From DATARH01 sp036008175 (GTDB taxonomy: Bacteria > Pseudomonadota > Alphaproteobacteria > ATCC43930 > CGMCC-115725): a DNA stretch of 64,000 nucleotides. A program made the position numbers and the translations under genes. The notes below the pieces were generated by a model. It ran no database searches, was not told the origin of the DNA, and saw nothing but the letters and a program-made list of their open reading frames with translations. The first letter of the stretch is position 1, and each line of letters begins with the position of its first letter. The stretch covers positions 13,084 through 77,083 of the forward strand of contig DASYOB010000086.1 of NCBI GenBank assembly GCA_036008175.1, read 5' to 3'. Shown here piece after piece: positions 1 to 8,270 of the stretch.

Positions 1-356
1 CGAAGCTAAAGGCGGAAACCGCGATCTTCATCACCTTCGATGAGGGCGGCGGCTACTACGATTCGGGCTATATCCAGCCGCTCGACTTCTTCGGCGACGG
101 GCCGCGCATCCCGATGATCGTCGTGTCGCCGTTTTCGCACGGCGGCAAGGTGTCGCACAGCTACACCGACCACGTCTCAATCCTGAAGTTCATCGAGCGC
201 AATTGGGGCCTGTCGCCGCTGACCTCGCGCAGCCGTGACAATTTCCCGAACCCGACCACCGGCCGCGACAACCCCTATGTGCCGACCAACAGTCCGGCGA
301 TCGGCGATCTGTTCGATATGTTCAACTTCGGGTCCGGCGACGAGGATCACTCCTAA
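1..356 (+). CDS. Phosphoesterase family protein (phospholipase C/acid phosphatase type), C-terminal part only
   Basis: The reading frame is open from the window edge (frame starting at base 3) to a TAA at 354-356, so the N-terminus lies outside. The visible part, about 117 residues, starts with the block AIFITFDEGGGYYD and continues with PRIPMIVVSPF, then SYTDHVSILKFIERNWGL. These are the C-terminal signatures of the alkaline-phosphatase-fold phosphoesterases (PF04185), where the FDE aspartate/glutamate and the DH histidine sit at the metal centre. The family cleaves phosphodiesters or phosphomonoesters, usually outside the cytoplasm; a signal peptide cannot be checked here. The gene ends just before a strong intrinsic terminator and so is the last gene of its transcript. 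The family is clear, the substrate is not. Confidence 0.85.
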   Translation, partial: KLKAETAIFITFDEGGGYYDSGYIQPLDFFGDGPRIPMIVVSPFSHGGKVSHSYTDHVSILKFIERNWGLSPLTSRSRDNFPNPTTGRDNPYVPTNSPAIGDLFDMFNFGSGDEDHS

Positions 357-379
357 CCCCCTGAGTGGTCTGCCAGACA

Positions 380-412
380 GCAGCCCGGGAAATCCCGGGC
401 TGCTTTTTTTTC
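380..412 (+). terminator. Intrinsic terminator after the phosphoesterase gene
   Basis: An inverted repeat (GCAGCCCGGG at 380-389 with CCCGGGCTGC at 394-403) forms a 10-bp GC-rich stem with a 4-base loop, followed directly by eight T residues (404-411). It lies 24 bases after the stop codon. This is a textbook rho-independent terminator for the plus strand. Confidence 0.93.
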
Positions 413-507
413 GCATCCCGGTGCAGGCGCGCAGACCGGCCAACGAGCCTTCCCCCCGCGCGTCGATCGACAAACCTGAATTCTGATCGCGGTCCCGGTG
501 GCACCAA

Positions 508-1302
508 TCACGCGGTCGGCACCGTTCCACCATCGATGAGGTACTCAGTGCCGGTGATCGAAGCGGCGCGCGGCGACACAAGGAATGTGACGAGATCGGC
601 GACTTCGCTAGGCCTCGCTGGGCGTCCGATTGGAATGCCTCCAAGCGAGTCCATCACGATCTTGCGGCCGCCTTCGTAGTCGGTGCCGTTCTGGTGCGCA
701 ATCTTCTCGACGAAGCCGACCGCTCCATCCGTCTCGACCCAGCCCGGCGAAACACGGACGACGCGGACGCCCTTCGGGCTCACCTCTTTCGATAAAGCCT
801 TGCTGTAGTTGGCGAGCGCTGCCTTCGCGGCTGCGTAGGCGATCGAGGCCTCAGCCAGCGGCAATTGCCGCATAATCGACGTGACATGCACGATCACACC
901 AGACTTCTGATCGAGCATCTTGGGCAGGAGGGCGCGATCCAGCCGGACGGCAGGAAACAGATTGAGATCGAGCGCGCGTTGCCATTCGCCGTCGTCGAGC
1001 ACGGCAAAGCCGCCGGGAGGAGCCGAAGAGCCACCCACGACGTGGACGATGATGTCGATCCCGCCAAGCCGCTCGATCACGGCATCCGCGACGGCAGCAC
1101 AGCCCTCGGCTGTAGTGATATCAGCAGCCACGAATAGGTCCGGCGGCTTATGATCGTGGGGAGGCGTCCGCGCGGTGATCAGAACGGTTGCACCTCCTTC
1201 ACGCAGGCGGGCGGCAACTGCCTCGCCGATGCCCTTTGTCCCGCCTGTAACCAATGCCCGGCAGCTGTCGAGTTCAAGTTTATCGCTCATCGGTGTCACC
1301 AT
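508..1302 (-). CDS. SDR family oxidoreductase
   Basis: This is a classical short-chain dehydrogenase/reductase of 264 aa, a normal length. The NAD(P)-binding loop TGGTKGIG is at residues 19-26. The catalytic set is Ser142, Tyr156 and Lys160 (YAAAK), followed by SPGWVETDG, and the C-terminus reads TGTEYLIDGGTVPTA as is usual for the family. It should reduce or oxidise a carbonyl/alcohol in the cytoplasm; the substrate cannot be read from sequence. The start at 1302 has an in-frame ATG alternative at 1290 with a GGTGA ahead of it. It is divergent from an HxlR regulator about 50 bases away, which probably controls it, an arrangement common for redox-responsive SDR genes. Confidence 0.9.
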   Translation of the reverse strand: MVTPMSDKLELDSCRALVTGGTKGIGEAVAARLREGGATVLITARTPPHDHKPPDLFVAADITTAEGCAAVADAVIERLGGIDIIVHVVGGSSAPPGGFAVLDDGEWQRALDLNLFPAVRLDRALLPKMLDQKSGVIVHVTSIMRQLPLAEASIAYAAAKAALANYSKALSKEVSPKGVRVVRVSPGWVETDGAVGFVEKIAHQNGTDYEGGRKIVMDSLGGIPIGRPARPSEVADLVTFLVSPRAASITGTEYLIDGGTVPTA

Positions 1303-1352
1303 CTCGCATCTCGGTTGCGGCGATGGCTCTGATGTGCTCCTATACTCCGATT

Positions 1353-1721
1353 ATGACAAGAACTGATAGAAAAGTAGGGTACTCACCCACAGGTAAGTTG
1401 GAGGACGTGACGCCGGATATGGCGGCGTCCGGGATCGAAGCAGCGTTTCGTATGCTCGAAGGGCGATGGAAGATGGTGATCATCGCTCATCTGTTTGATC
1501 GGTCAGTGCTCCGGTTTTCCGAGCTGGAGCGTGCGATTCCCGGGGTTTCGCAAAAGATGCTGATCCAGCAGCTGCGCGAGCTGGAGCGCGACGGGATCGT
1601 TGAGCGAACGGTGTATCCGCAGGTGCCGCCGAAGGTTGAATACCGTCTGACCGAATGGGGTCAGGCGATGTGCCCCGCCCTCGACTCGCTGCTCGAATGG
1701 GCTGCGGCGCGTCCGACTTGA
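1353..1721 (+). CDS. HxlR-family winged-helix transcriptional regulator
   Basis: This 122-aa protein has the HxlR core: EAAFRMLEGRWKMVIIAHLF, then RFSELERAIPGVSQKMLIQQL (recognition helix) and the wing RTVYPQVPPKVEYRLTEWG. HxlR proteins bind DNA as dimers and often sense aldehydes, quinones or oxidants. The usual cysteine before the GRW motif is absent; the equivalent stretch reads MAASGIEAAF, so a cysteine switch at that site is unlikely. An in-frame ATG at 1254 would overlap the SDR gene and adds a sequence with no family character, so I prefer 1353. TATACT at 1341-1346 lies very close to that start, so a later start (ATG at 1419) is possible. The likely target is the divergent SDR gene. 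Confidence 0.85.
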   Translation: MTRTDRKVGYSPTGKLEDVTPDMAASGIEAAFRMLEGRWKMVIIAHLFDRSVLRFSELERAIPGVSQKMLIQQLRELERDGIVERTVYPQVPPKVEYRLTEWGQAMCPALDSLLEWAAARPT

Positions 1722-1850
1722 ACGATGATCCTGGCTCTCCTTTCGTCAATCGCAATCGGCCCCGATCTGAGCATGCGTGGTCTTCTGTGGGGACAGGTCA
1801 AACCGGCGCTGGCGCTGCTATAGTCGGATATTGCTGTCGTCGGAGGTGAT

Positions 1851-3341
1851 ATGCCCGCGGTTAAATCGAACGAAAACCCCTATCGCGCGCTCGGCGTGCA
1901 CCCGTTCATCAATTGCTGCAGCGTGCGCACGATGCATGGCGGCAGCTTGATGCTGCCCGAGGTGCGCGCGGCGATGGACGCGGCCTCGCGGCAATTCGTC
2001 AATCTCGACGAATTGATGGACGCAGCCGGGCAGCGCATCGCCGAACTGACCGGCGCCGAATGGGGCATCGTCACCTGCGGCAGCGCCGCCGCGGTCGCGC
2101 TCGGCACCGCCGCCTGCGTCGCCGGCAACGATCCCGCGAGGATGCTGCGCCTGCCTTTCACCGAAGGCATGGTCAACCGCGTCATCATCCCGAAGAAGCA
2201 GCGCTTCGCCTACGATCAGGCCGTCCGGATGATCGGCTGCCACATCGTCGAGATCGACACTCGCGCCGAGCTCGACAAGGCGCTCGGAGAACCGGTGGCG
2301 ATGGTGGTCCTGCTCGGCAAGCAGGAGCACCTGACCGAGGTGCGGCTCGAGGAATTCGCCGCGGTCTGTCGGCCGCGCGGCATTCCGATCCTGGTCGATG
2401 CCGCCTCCGAGCATCTCGAGCGCCCGAGTCCATGGCTACAACGTGGCGCCGATCTCGTCGTCTACAGCGGCGGCAAGTTCCTGCGCGGTCCGCAGACCAG
2501 CGGACTCCTCCTCGGCAACAAGCGGCTGTGCCAGGCGGCCTGGCGCAACGCCTCGCCGCATCAGGCGCTGGGCCGGCCGATGAAGGTGTCGAAGGAGGAC
2601 ATCATCGGCGTCGTGACCGCGGTCGAATCCTGGTTCGGCGGGCGCGACCGCGTCGCCGAGCGGCAGCAATGGTACGATGACTGCCGGGTTATCGCCGACC
2701 GGGTCGCGACAATCCCCGGCGCCACAGGCGAGATCGTCGAGCCGCAGGGCGTCGATCGCGTGCCGCGGCTCAAGATCACCTGGGACCGCGACAAATACCC
2801 GCTCAATGGGCTCGGTCTGCGCAACCGCGTGCTCGACGGCGAGCCGCGCGTCATGCTCGACGACAATTCCGCGACCGAGAACTCGATCGCGGTCGACCCC
2901 TTCCAGTTGCAGCCCGGCGAGGCGGCCCAGGTCGGCGATGCGGTCGTCGCCGCCTTGCTGATCTCGGCCCAGGCCGAGCCGGTGCAGGCGCGTCCGCCGG
3001 CCTTGAAGATCGCCGGCGACTGGGAGCTGCGCGTCGCCTTCATGCAGGGCGAGCGCACCCATCGCCTGAGCCTCAAGCAACAGGGCAGCGAACTCGCCGG
3101 CCACCAGCGCTCGACCCTGTTCGACGGGCCGGTCACCGGCGCGCTCGAAGCCGATCTGATCCGCTTCAGCTTTGGCGGGCGGTACGAGGCCAGCAACCTC
3201 TCCTACCTGTTCGAGGGAAAGCTGCGCGACGGCGCGATGTCCGGCACGGTCCATCTCGGCGCCGCCAGCGACCAGAACAGCGGCATCGTCAACAAGAGCC
3301 AGTTCGGGTCCGGCGAATGGGAGGCCCGCCGGGTGGCCTGA
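1851..3341 (+). CDS. SelA-like PLP-dependent enzyme with an extra C-terminal domain
   Basis: This 496-aa protein opens with NPYRALGVHPFINCCSVRT and has the SelA/DgaE-type fold-type-I core: NLDELMDAAGQRIAELTGAEW, VTCGSAAAVALGTAAC, and the PLP lysine in YSGGKFLRGPQTSG (about Lys209). The family includes bacterial selenocysteine synthase and D-glucosaminate-6-phosphate ammonia-lyase. The lone context, with no selB or selC, argues against selenium work and for an amino-sugar or amino-acid lyase. Residues about 380-496 are a separate segment rich in beta-type sequence (KIAGDWELRVAFMQGERTHR, then alternating polar/hydrophobic stretches) that SelA-like enzymes normally lack. The start is secure: GGAGGTGAT precedes the ATG. 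The reaction is not assigned. Confidence 0.82.
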   Translation: MPAVKSNENPYRALGVHPFINCCSVRTMHGGSLMLPEVRAAMDAASRQFVNLDELMDAAGQRIAELTGAEWGIVTCGSAAAVALGTAACVAGNDPARMLRLPFTEGMVNRVIIPKKQRFAYDQAVRMIGCHIVEIDTRAELDKALGEPVAMVVLLGKQEHLTEVRLEEFAAVCRPRGIPILVDAASEHLERPSPWLQRGADLVVYSGGKFLRGPQTSGLLLGNKRLCQAAWRNASPHQALGRPMKVSKEDIIGVVTAVESWFGGRDRVAERQQWYDDCRVIADRVATIPGATGEIVEPQGVDRVPRLKITWDRDKYPLNGLGLRNRVLDGEPRVMLDDNSATENSIAVDPFQLQPGEAAQVGDAVVAALLISAQAEPVQARPPALKIAGDWELRVAFMQGERTHRLSLKQQGSELAGHQRSTLFDGPVTGALEADLIRFSFGGRYEASNLSYLFEGKLRDGAMSGTVHLGAASDQNSGIVNKSQFGSGEWEARRVA

Positions 3342-3441
3342 ACCGCCCAGGTGGCGCGCCGGCGGTCGCCATTAGCGCGGTCTTAACCAAACTTCGGCAA
3401 GAAAGGAGCGAACTGGCCGCATATCCGGGACGGCGATACCG

Positions 3442-4410
3442 ATGATGACCCTTTCGCAACAGCTGACGCCGCTCGGCCTCCGCCGCGCCGGATTGGCTCG
3501 GCTGGCCATCGCGCTGGTCGGGATCGGCGTGCTGCTGATCCTGATCGCAGGCTCTTTCATGATCGTTCAACCAACCGAGATGGCCGGCAAGCGCCGGCTC
3601 GGCCAGGTCGTCGTCGACCAGCCGCTCGGGCCGGGCCTGCATTTCAAGCTGCCGCTGATCGAGCAGATCGACAAATTGCAGGTCTCGCTGGAAACCTACG
3701 GGATCAATCATCTGTCGGTGAACACGATCGACAATCAGCCGATCGCGATTGCCGTCGGCCTGACATACCGGATTCCGGCGGCGGCGGTGCTGAAGCTGCT
3801 CTATGAGGTCGGGCGGGCCGGCAATGTCGATATTGGCGAAAATTTCCAGCGCATCATCGCCGATCGCACGGCCAAGATCTTCGCGCAGCAGAACACGACG
3901 ACAATCAGCGAAAACCGCGAACGCCTGTCGAGCTCGCTCCGGCAGCTCCTCGCCACCGATCTGGGGCGGCTCTACGGCATCGAGGTCATCGATTTCCAGA
4001 TCGCGCAGATCACCTACTCCGACAGCTTCCGGGCCTCGGTCGAGGCGGCGGTCAAGGCGAAGAACGAAGCGGTGGCGGCGGAAAACACCGTCAACCGCAT
4101 CCGCTTCGAGGCGCAGCAGGCGGTCGCTCGCGCCAATGGCGAGGCCGAGGCCAAATTGAAGCTCGCCGATGCCGATCGCCAGGCGGCGATCCTCGCCGCG
4201 CAGGGACGCGCCGAGGCGATCCGGCTCGAAGGCGAAACCCGATCGGCCGTGCTGACCCGCTATGCCGACCTGCTGCGCGGCAATCCGACGGTCGTCGACC
4301 TGGTCAGGGCCGATCGCTGGAACGGCGTCTTGCCGGCGACCTTGCTCGAAGGCTCGGGCGGCGTGCCGTTGATCAGCCTGCCGCATTCCGAGCCGGCAGC
4401 CCCAAAGTAG
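3442..4410 (+). CDS. SPFH/prohibitin-type membrane protein (HflC-like)
   Basis: This 322-aa protein has one N-terminal membrane helix (about residues 18-40, LARLAIALVGIGVLLILIAG), then the SPFH domain: FMIVQPTEMAGKRRLGQVV, GPGLHFKLPLIEQIDKLQV and INTIDNQPI-like text. It ends in a charged coiled coil (about residues 195-285) rich in Ala, Glu and Arg, followed by a loosely conserved tail. Prohibitin/HflC proteins form large membrane rings that modulate FtsH-type proteolysis or mark microdomains. HflK and the protease are not adjacent, so it may be a stand-alone prohibitin. The ribosome binding site is weak (GGGACGG). The family call is firm and the partner unknown. Confidence 0.85.
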   Translation: MMTLSQQLTPLGLRRAGLARLAIALVGIGVLLILIAGSFMIVQPTEMAGKRRLGQVVVDQPLGPGLHFKLPLIEQIDKLQVSLETYGINHLSVNTIDNQPIAIAVGLTYRIPAAAVLKLLYEVGRAGNVDIGENFQRIIADRTAKIFAQQNTTTISENRERLSSSLRQLLATDLGRLYGIEVIDFQIAQITYSDSFRASVEAAVKAKNEAVAAENTVNRIRFEAQQAVARANGEAEAKLKLADADRQAAILAAQGRAEAIRLEGETRSAVLTRYADLLRGNPTVVDLVRADRWNGVLPATLLEGSGGVPLISLPHSEPAAPK

Positions 4411-4534
4411 CTCGGCGAAACGCCGGGCGCCGGGGGTGGCCTGACACCTCCGCCGGATCGACCCTCGCCCTCGCGTGTTTTGGATGTATGGCATTTGCGC
4501 CGCACCCGGCGCGCGAGAGAGAAAGGATCTGGCT

Positions 4535-4978
4535 ATGGACCGGCACGATGTGATCGCTACGCTCAACGAGCTGATCGAGACATGCACGGACGGCGAAGAG
4601 GGGTTCCGCACCTGTGCCGAGGGGGTCAAGAACCCGCAGCTCAAGGTTTTCTTTGAGAAACGGGCGGAACGCTGCGCGCTCGGCGCGGCGCAGCTCGAAG
4701 GCAAGGTGGCCGAACTCGGCGGCGATCCGCGGCGCGGCGGCTCGCCGAGCGCCATGCTGCATCGTTTCTGGATCAATATCCGCTCCACGATCTCCGGCAT
4801 GGATGAAGAGGCGGTGCTCGCCGAATGCGAGCGCGGCGAGGATTTCGCCAAGACCGCCTATGAGGAGGCGCTGCGCTGCGATCTTCCCGGCGATGTGCGG
4901 GTCATGATCGCCAAGCAATATCGCGAGGTCAGGGAAAACCACGACCGCGTCCGCGACATGCGCAACGCGATGGCTTAG
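4535..4978 (+). CDS. PA2169-type four-helix-bundle protein (DUF2383)
   Basis: This 147-aa, fully helical and soluble protein begins DRHDVIATLNELIETCTDGEEGFRTCAE and later has KVFFEKRAERCALGAAQLE, HRFWINIRSTISGMDEEAVLAECERGED and IAKQYREVRENHDRVRDMRN. These are the marks of the ferritin-like DUF2383/PA2169 family, which is often linked to stress or stationary phase. No complete di-iron ligand set (repeated ExxH) is obvious to me. An upstream in-frame ATG at 4475 is less likely: the ATG at 4535 is preceded by GAAAGGA at good spacing. It lies 124 bases after the SPFH gene in the same direction and could be co-transcribed. Confidence 0.8.
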   Translation: MDRHDVIATLNELIETCTDGEEGFRTCAEGVKNPQLKVFFEKRAERCALGAAQLEGKVAELGGDPRRGGSPSAMLHRFWINIRSTISGMDEEAVLAECERGEDFAKTAYEEALRCDLPGDVRVMIAKQYREVRENHDRVRDMRNAMA

Positions 4979-5036
4979 CGAACGGACGACCGCTTCCCCC
5001 GAGCTCGGCTCATCGGTTGCGCTGACGGGAGAGTCT

Positions 5037-5090
5037 CAATCCGGACACTATTGCCAGCGTCCTTTCTTTAATCACAATATATCCGGATTG
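5037..5090. repeat. 9-bp inverted repeat in a small AT-rich patch between convergent genes
   Basis: CAATCCGGA (5037-5045) and TCCGGATTG (5082-5090) are perfect inverted copies with 36 bases between them. The stretch about 5065-5110 is markedly richer in A and T than its surroundings. It lies between the ends of two convergent genes, so a folded 3' end is more likely than an operator. There is no U-tract. Confidence 0.4.
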
Positions 5091-5133
5091 TCAAGAACAA
5101 AATACGGGTTTAGGCATCATGGAATGCGCCTTA

Positions 5134-5908
5134 TTAGGGCCGGTCGGCGGCGAGGATCGCGACCGGATAGGCGTATTCTATGCGGTCGCCGGCGCGGCGC
5201 ACCGGAATGCCGAGGCCGTCGTCCTCGATCGAGGCGGCGAACAAATCGATGATCTTCTGTTCGTCGCCCGGGTTCGGGAACGAGCGCGCCAGCAGTTTGA
5301 ACTTCGTCCCGCAGCTCGTAAGAGCTCGCGCGCGGCTCCCCGAGCCCGGCCGCGCGATATAGCCACTTCAGCTCGTCGAGGCTGAGGCAGCGGGCGTGCG
5401 ACGGGTCGCGCAGCTTTTCGAGGCGGTTGAACTCGGCAGCCTTCCTCGGATCGGGCGAGGCGCAGGTGTCGACGACGACAATCCGCCCGCCCGGCCGACA
5501 CACCCGCACCATCTCGGCGAACACCGCTTCGGGCCGCAGAAAGTGATGCACCGCGAAGCGGGTCGCGACGATCGAGAACGAGGCGTCCGGAAAAGGTAGA
5601 TGCTCGACGTCGCCCTCCCGCCAGGTGACGTTGGCGACGCCCTTCTCGGCGGCGAGAGCGCGGGCGCGCTCCAGCATCGCCGGGGTCATGTCGATGCCGG
5701 TGGCATGCCGCACATGCGGCGCGAACGCGCAGACGACAATGCCGCCGCCGCACGCGACGTCGAGCACCTCGTCCTCCGGGCCGGCGCGGGCGGCGTCGAC
5801 GATCAGCTTCAGCGCGCCCGCATCGGCGATCGGCGCGGCGGTCGAGAACGGCGTCGCCTGCCGGGTGAACTGGTCGCGGATCAGCTCGCTATGCGCGGCA
5901 TCGGTCAT
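5134..5908 (-). pseudogene. SAM-dependent methyltransferase gene with a frameshift near the 3' end
   Basis: The first part is a clear class I methyltransferase: EDEVLDVACGGGIVVCAFAP (SAM motif I), GIDMTPAMLERARA, WREGDVEHLPFPDASFSIV and MVRVCRPGGRIVVVDT. After SSYELRDE the natural frame loses family character. Reading one base later restores it (TKFKLLARSFPNPGDEQ, then IIDLFAASIEDD, IPVRRAGDRIEYAYPVAILA) and ends at a stop at 5134-5136. One extra G on the coding strand, within the CCC run at 5308-5310 of the plus strand, explains this. Corrected length is about 257 aa; uncorrected, the protein runs to 5117 with a nonsense tail. A sequencing error or a recent mutation are both possible. Its ATG overlaps the stop of the upstream oxidoreductase gene (ATGA). 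Confidence 0.82.
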
Positions 5909-6957
5909 TGTTCCCTCCGGCGGAATTGCGGCGCGACCTCGCGCAGGAACAGGCTGAGGCTTTGCGCCGCCAGCTCGTGCGGCATCGGCCCCATGCGGAA
6001 GACGCCGATGATCCCGCCGATGCCGAGCCGGTCGAGCGCCGCGATGTCTTCGGCGACGGTCGCCGGCGCGCCGTGGAGCACGCCGTCGCCCCTGCCCGTG
6101 CGCGCGCCCGGCAGATCGCCCGCCGGGACCTCGATACGCAGCCCCGTGTCGGCGTAGATGCGGTTGCGCATCTCCGCACGGCTCTGGGTCATCGCCGCGA
6201 AGTACGGGAGCGCGATGCGCTCGGCCTCGGCATCGGTCTCGGCGAGGCACAGGCTGCGCCAGACCCAGCTTGCGTCGAGGTTGCGGGCGATCGCCTCGTC
6301 GTCGTAGCCGGCCTCGCGCATCGTCTGGCGATAGACGCCGACCCGGCGGGCGGTCGTCTCCAGCGACTGCACGTTCATCATGAATGGCTGGCCCCGGCGC
6401 GCCAGCTCGATCAGCGACGCGTCGCCCGAGGAGCCGCGGATCACCGGCGGATGCGGCTTCGTATAGGGGCGCGGCCGCAGCATCGGCACCTGGAGCTGCC
6501 AGAACCGGCCGTCATGCGCGAACTCGCCCCCGGTCCACGCCTTGATCATGATGTCCTCGGCCTCGTCGAGGCGCGCCTGCGCCTCGTGATGGTCGATGCC
6601 AAAGCCCTGATAATCGTAGATGTTGTAGGAGCTGCCGCGGCCGAGCCCGACAATCAGCCGCCCTTTCAGCAGATGATCGAGCAACGCCATCTGCTCGGCG
6701 AGACGGATCGGGTGGTGCAGCGCCGTCTGGATCACGGCAAAGCCGATCCCGGCATGATGCATCGAGCCGGCGAGCGCGCCGGCGAGGCCGATCGGATCGG
6801 CATAGACCGAGATGCCGTCGAAATGATGCTCGGCGAGCCAGACGATGTCGGCGCCGAGCTCGTCGGCCAGCAGCGCCTCGCGCATGGTCTCGTCGATGAC
6901 CTCGCCATCGCGCGCCGGATCGCGGCTGTCGGGAAACAGGAAATTGCCGAACCGCAT
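5905..6957 (-). CDS. LLM-class flavin-dependent oxidoreductase
   Basis: This 350-aa bacterial luciferase-like monooxygenase begins MRFGNFLFPDSRDPA and continues ADELGADIVWLAEHHF (the conserved AEHHF motif), RLAEQMALLDHLLKGRLIVG and GLGRGSSYNIYDYQGF. The TIM-barrel family uses reduced FMN or F420 to oxidise small organic substrates. The start at 6957 has AAAGG upstream; an alternative start at 6972 adds five residues. Its stop overlaps the start of the downstream methyltransferase gene in ATGA (5905-5908), so the two are translationally coupled and probably act in one pathway. The substrate is unknown. Confidence 0.9.
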   Translation of the reverse strand: MRFGNFLFPDSRDPARDGEVIDETMREALLADELGADIVWLAEHHFDGISVYADPIGLAGALAGSMHHAGIGFAVIQTALHHPIRLAEQMALLDHLLKGRLIVGLGRGSSYNIYDYQGFGIDHHEAQARLDEAEDIMIKAWTGGEFAHDGRFWQLQVPMLRPRPYTKPHPPVIRGSSGDASLIELARRGQPFMMNVQSLETTARRVGVYRQTMREAGYDDEAIARNLDASWVWRSLCLAETDAEAERIALPYFAAMTQSRAEMRNRIYADTGLRIEVPAGDLPGARTGRGDGVLHGAPATVAEDIAALDRLGIGGIIGVFRMGPMPHELAAQSLSLFLREVAPQFRRREQ

Positions 6958-7095
6958 GCTTAGCCTTTCCAAATCAGCGACTTAGACTTTGGATACTGGA
7001 AAACCAGCCACAACAGATCAATGGCTTACCACGAAAATGGCGAACCTGCGCGCCTCGACTTTGGGCATCCGGCCCGGCTGGCCGATCGCTGCCGA

Positions 7096-8106
7096 CTAGG
7101 CGACCCGCAGCAGCTTTTCGAGCGTGCCGCCGAGGATCGCCTTGTGTTGGCTGGACGGCAGGGCCAACTCGCCGACTGCATCCACCGCTCTGTCGCAGCG
7201 CATCGAAAACGGATAGTCGGTGCCGAGGACCACCCGATCGGCGCCCATGCGATCCACCAGAAACCGCAACGACAGGTCGTTGTGGGTCAGACTGTCGCAG
7301 TAGATGTTCCGCAGATAGGCGCTGGGCGGCTTCGGCAACCCTTTGAACGCGGCCGGCTGCGCGCGGTAACCCTGATCGAGGCGCCCGATCTGATACGGGA
7401 AAAACCCGCCGCCATGCGCCAGAACGATCTTCAATCGCGGCAGCCGTTCAAATGCGCCACTGGCGATCAGCCGCGATGCCGCGGTCGCTGTCTCCATCGG
7501 AAAGCCGAGGACATTCCACAGGTGGTAGTCTTTGATCCGGCTGATGTCGCCGGCGTTCTGCGGATGCAGAAAGAGAGGCACGTCGAGCCGCTCGGCCATC
7601 GCGAGGACCGGCGCGACGCTCGGATCGTCGAGGTCCGTGCCATTGACATGCGTGCAGATCGAGGCGCCCTTCAGGTTGAGCTGCCGGACGGCACGCTCCA
7701 GCTCGCGCGCTGCGCGGATTCCGTCTTGCAGCGGCAGCGCCGCCAGCGGCAGGAACCGATCGGGGTAGGCGCGCGCCATTTGCGCCAACCCGTCATTGAT
7801 CGTGCGCGCCAGCCGCTCGGCGAGATCTGGAGATGTCCAATAGAGGAACAGCTCCGGCGGCAGGCTGACCGCGGCGGCATCGAGCCTGCGTTGATCCATC
7901 GCCAGCAAAATTTGCCGTTCATCATATTGGCTGGCAGAGATCCGTGTGCCCGGCTCGACGACGACTCCCTGCGGCGCGTGGAAAACCAGGCGATCTCCGT
8001 CGGAATCGCTCACAATCTCGACCGCTTCGTCAAACGCTCGCCGGCGCAGAGCCTCGACCAGCAAGGGCGGCACGACGTGAAAGTGGATATCGATGGCGGT
8101 CGTCAT
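7096..8106 (-). CDS. Amidohydrolase (amidohydrolase_2, ACMSD-like decarboxylase/hydrolase)
   Basis: This 336-aa protein has the metal site of the amidohydrolase_2/ACMSD family: IDIHFHVVPP at the N-terminus (first HxH), VPLFLHPQNAGD (His), LKIVLAHGGGFFPYQIGRLD (His) and VVLGTDYPFSM (the Asp at the end of strand 8). Members are zinc-dependent decarboxylases or hydrolases acting on aromatic or 2-oxo acids. I start at the ATG at 8106 because the HxH motif must lie a few residues in. The frame stays open upstream to 8388, but that stretch reads like non-coding sequence; no strong ribosome site is visible before 8106. It is divergent from a secreted cytochrome gene. The substrate is not assigned. 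Confidence 0.85.
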   Translation of the reverse strand: MTTAIDIHFHVVPPLLVEALRRRAFDEAVEIVSDSDGDRLVFHAPQGVVVEPGTRISASQYDERQILLAMDQRRLDAAAVSLPPELFLYWTSPDLAERLARTINDGLAQMARAYPDRFLPLAALPLQDGIRAARELERAVRQLNLKGASICTHVNGTDLDDPSVAPVLAMAERLDVPLFLHPQNAGDISRIKDYHLWNVLGFPMETATAASRLIASGAFERLPRLKIVLAHGGGFFPYQIGRLDQGYRAQPAAFKGLPKPPSAYLRNIYCDSLTHNDLSLRFLVDRMGADRVVLGTDYPFSMRCDRAVDAVGELALPSSQHKAILGGTLEKLLRVA

Positions 8107-8270
8107 GCGATGTGATGCGCAATCGTCATCGGGGGACGCATCAATATCGGCGGGAGTTGCCCCGTCGCGGACGTTCCACCTCGAAAACCCATCACACCAG
8201 AGCTTCAATGCACGGTTGAACAGGCCCGTGCGGCAGATCAGAGTGCGACGCTCCACTGCATGGGGGCACG

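Noticed and set aside
3289..4851. 520-codon open frame on the minus strand
   Set aside because: It runs opposite the SPFH and DUF2383 genes, whose protein motifs are clear, and its translation has no family character.
5908..6963. 351-codon open frame on the plus strand
   Set aside because: It is antisense to the flavin oxidoreductase, which has the AEHHF motif and good start; the antisense product is rich in Arg, Ala and His without motifs.
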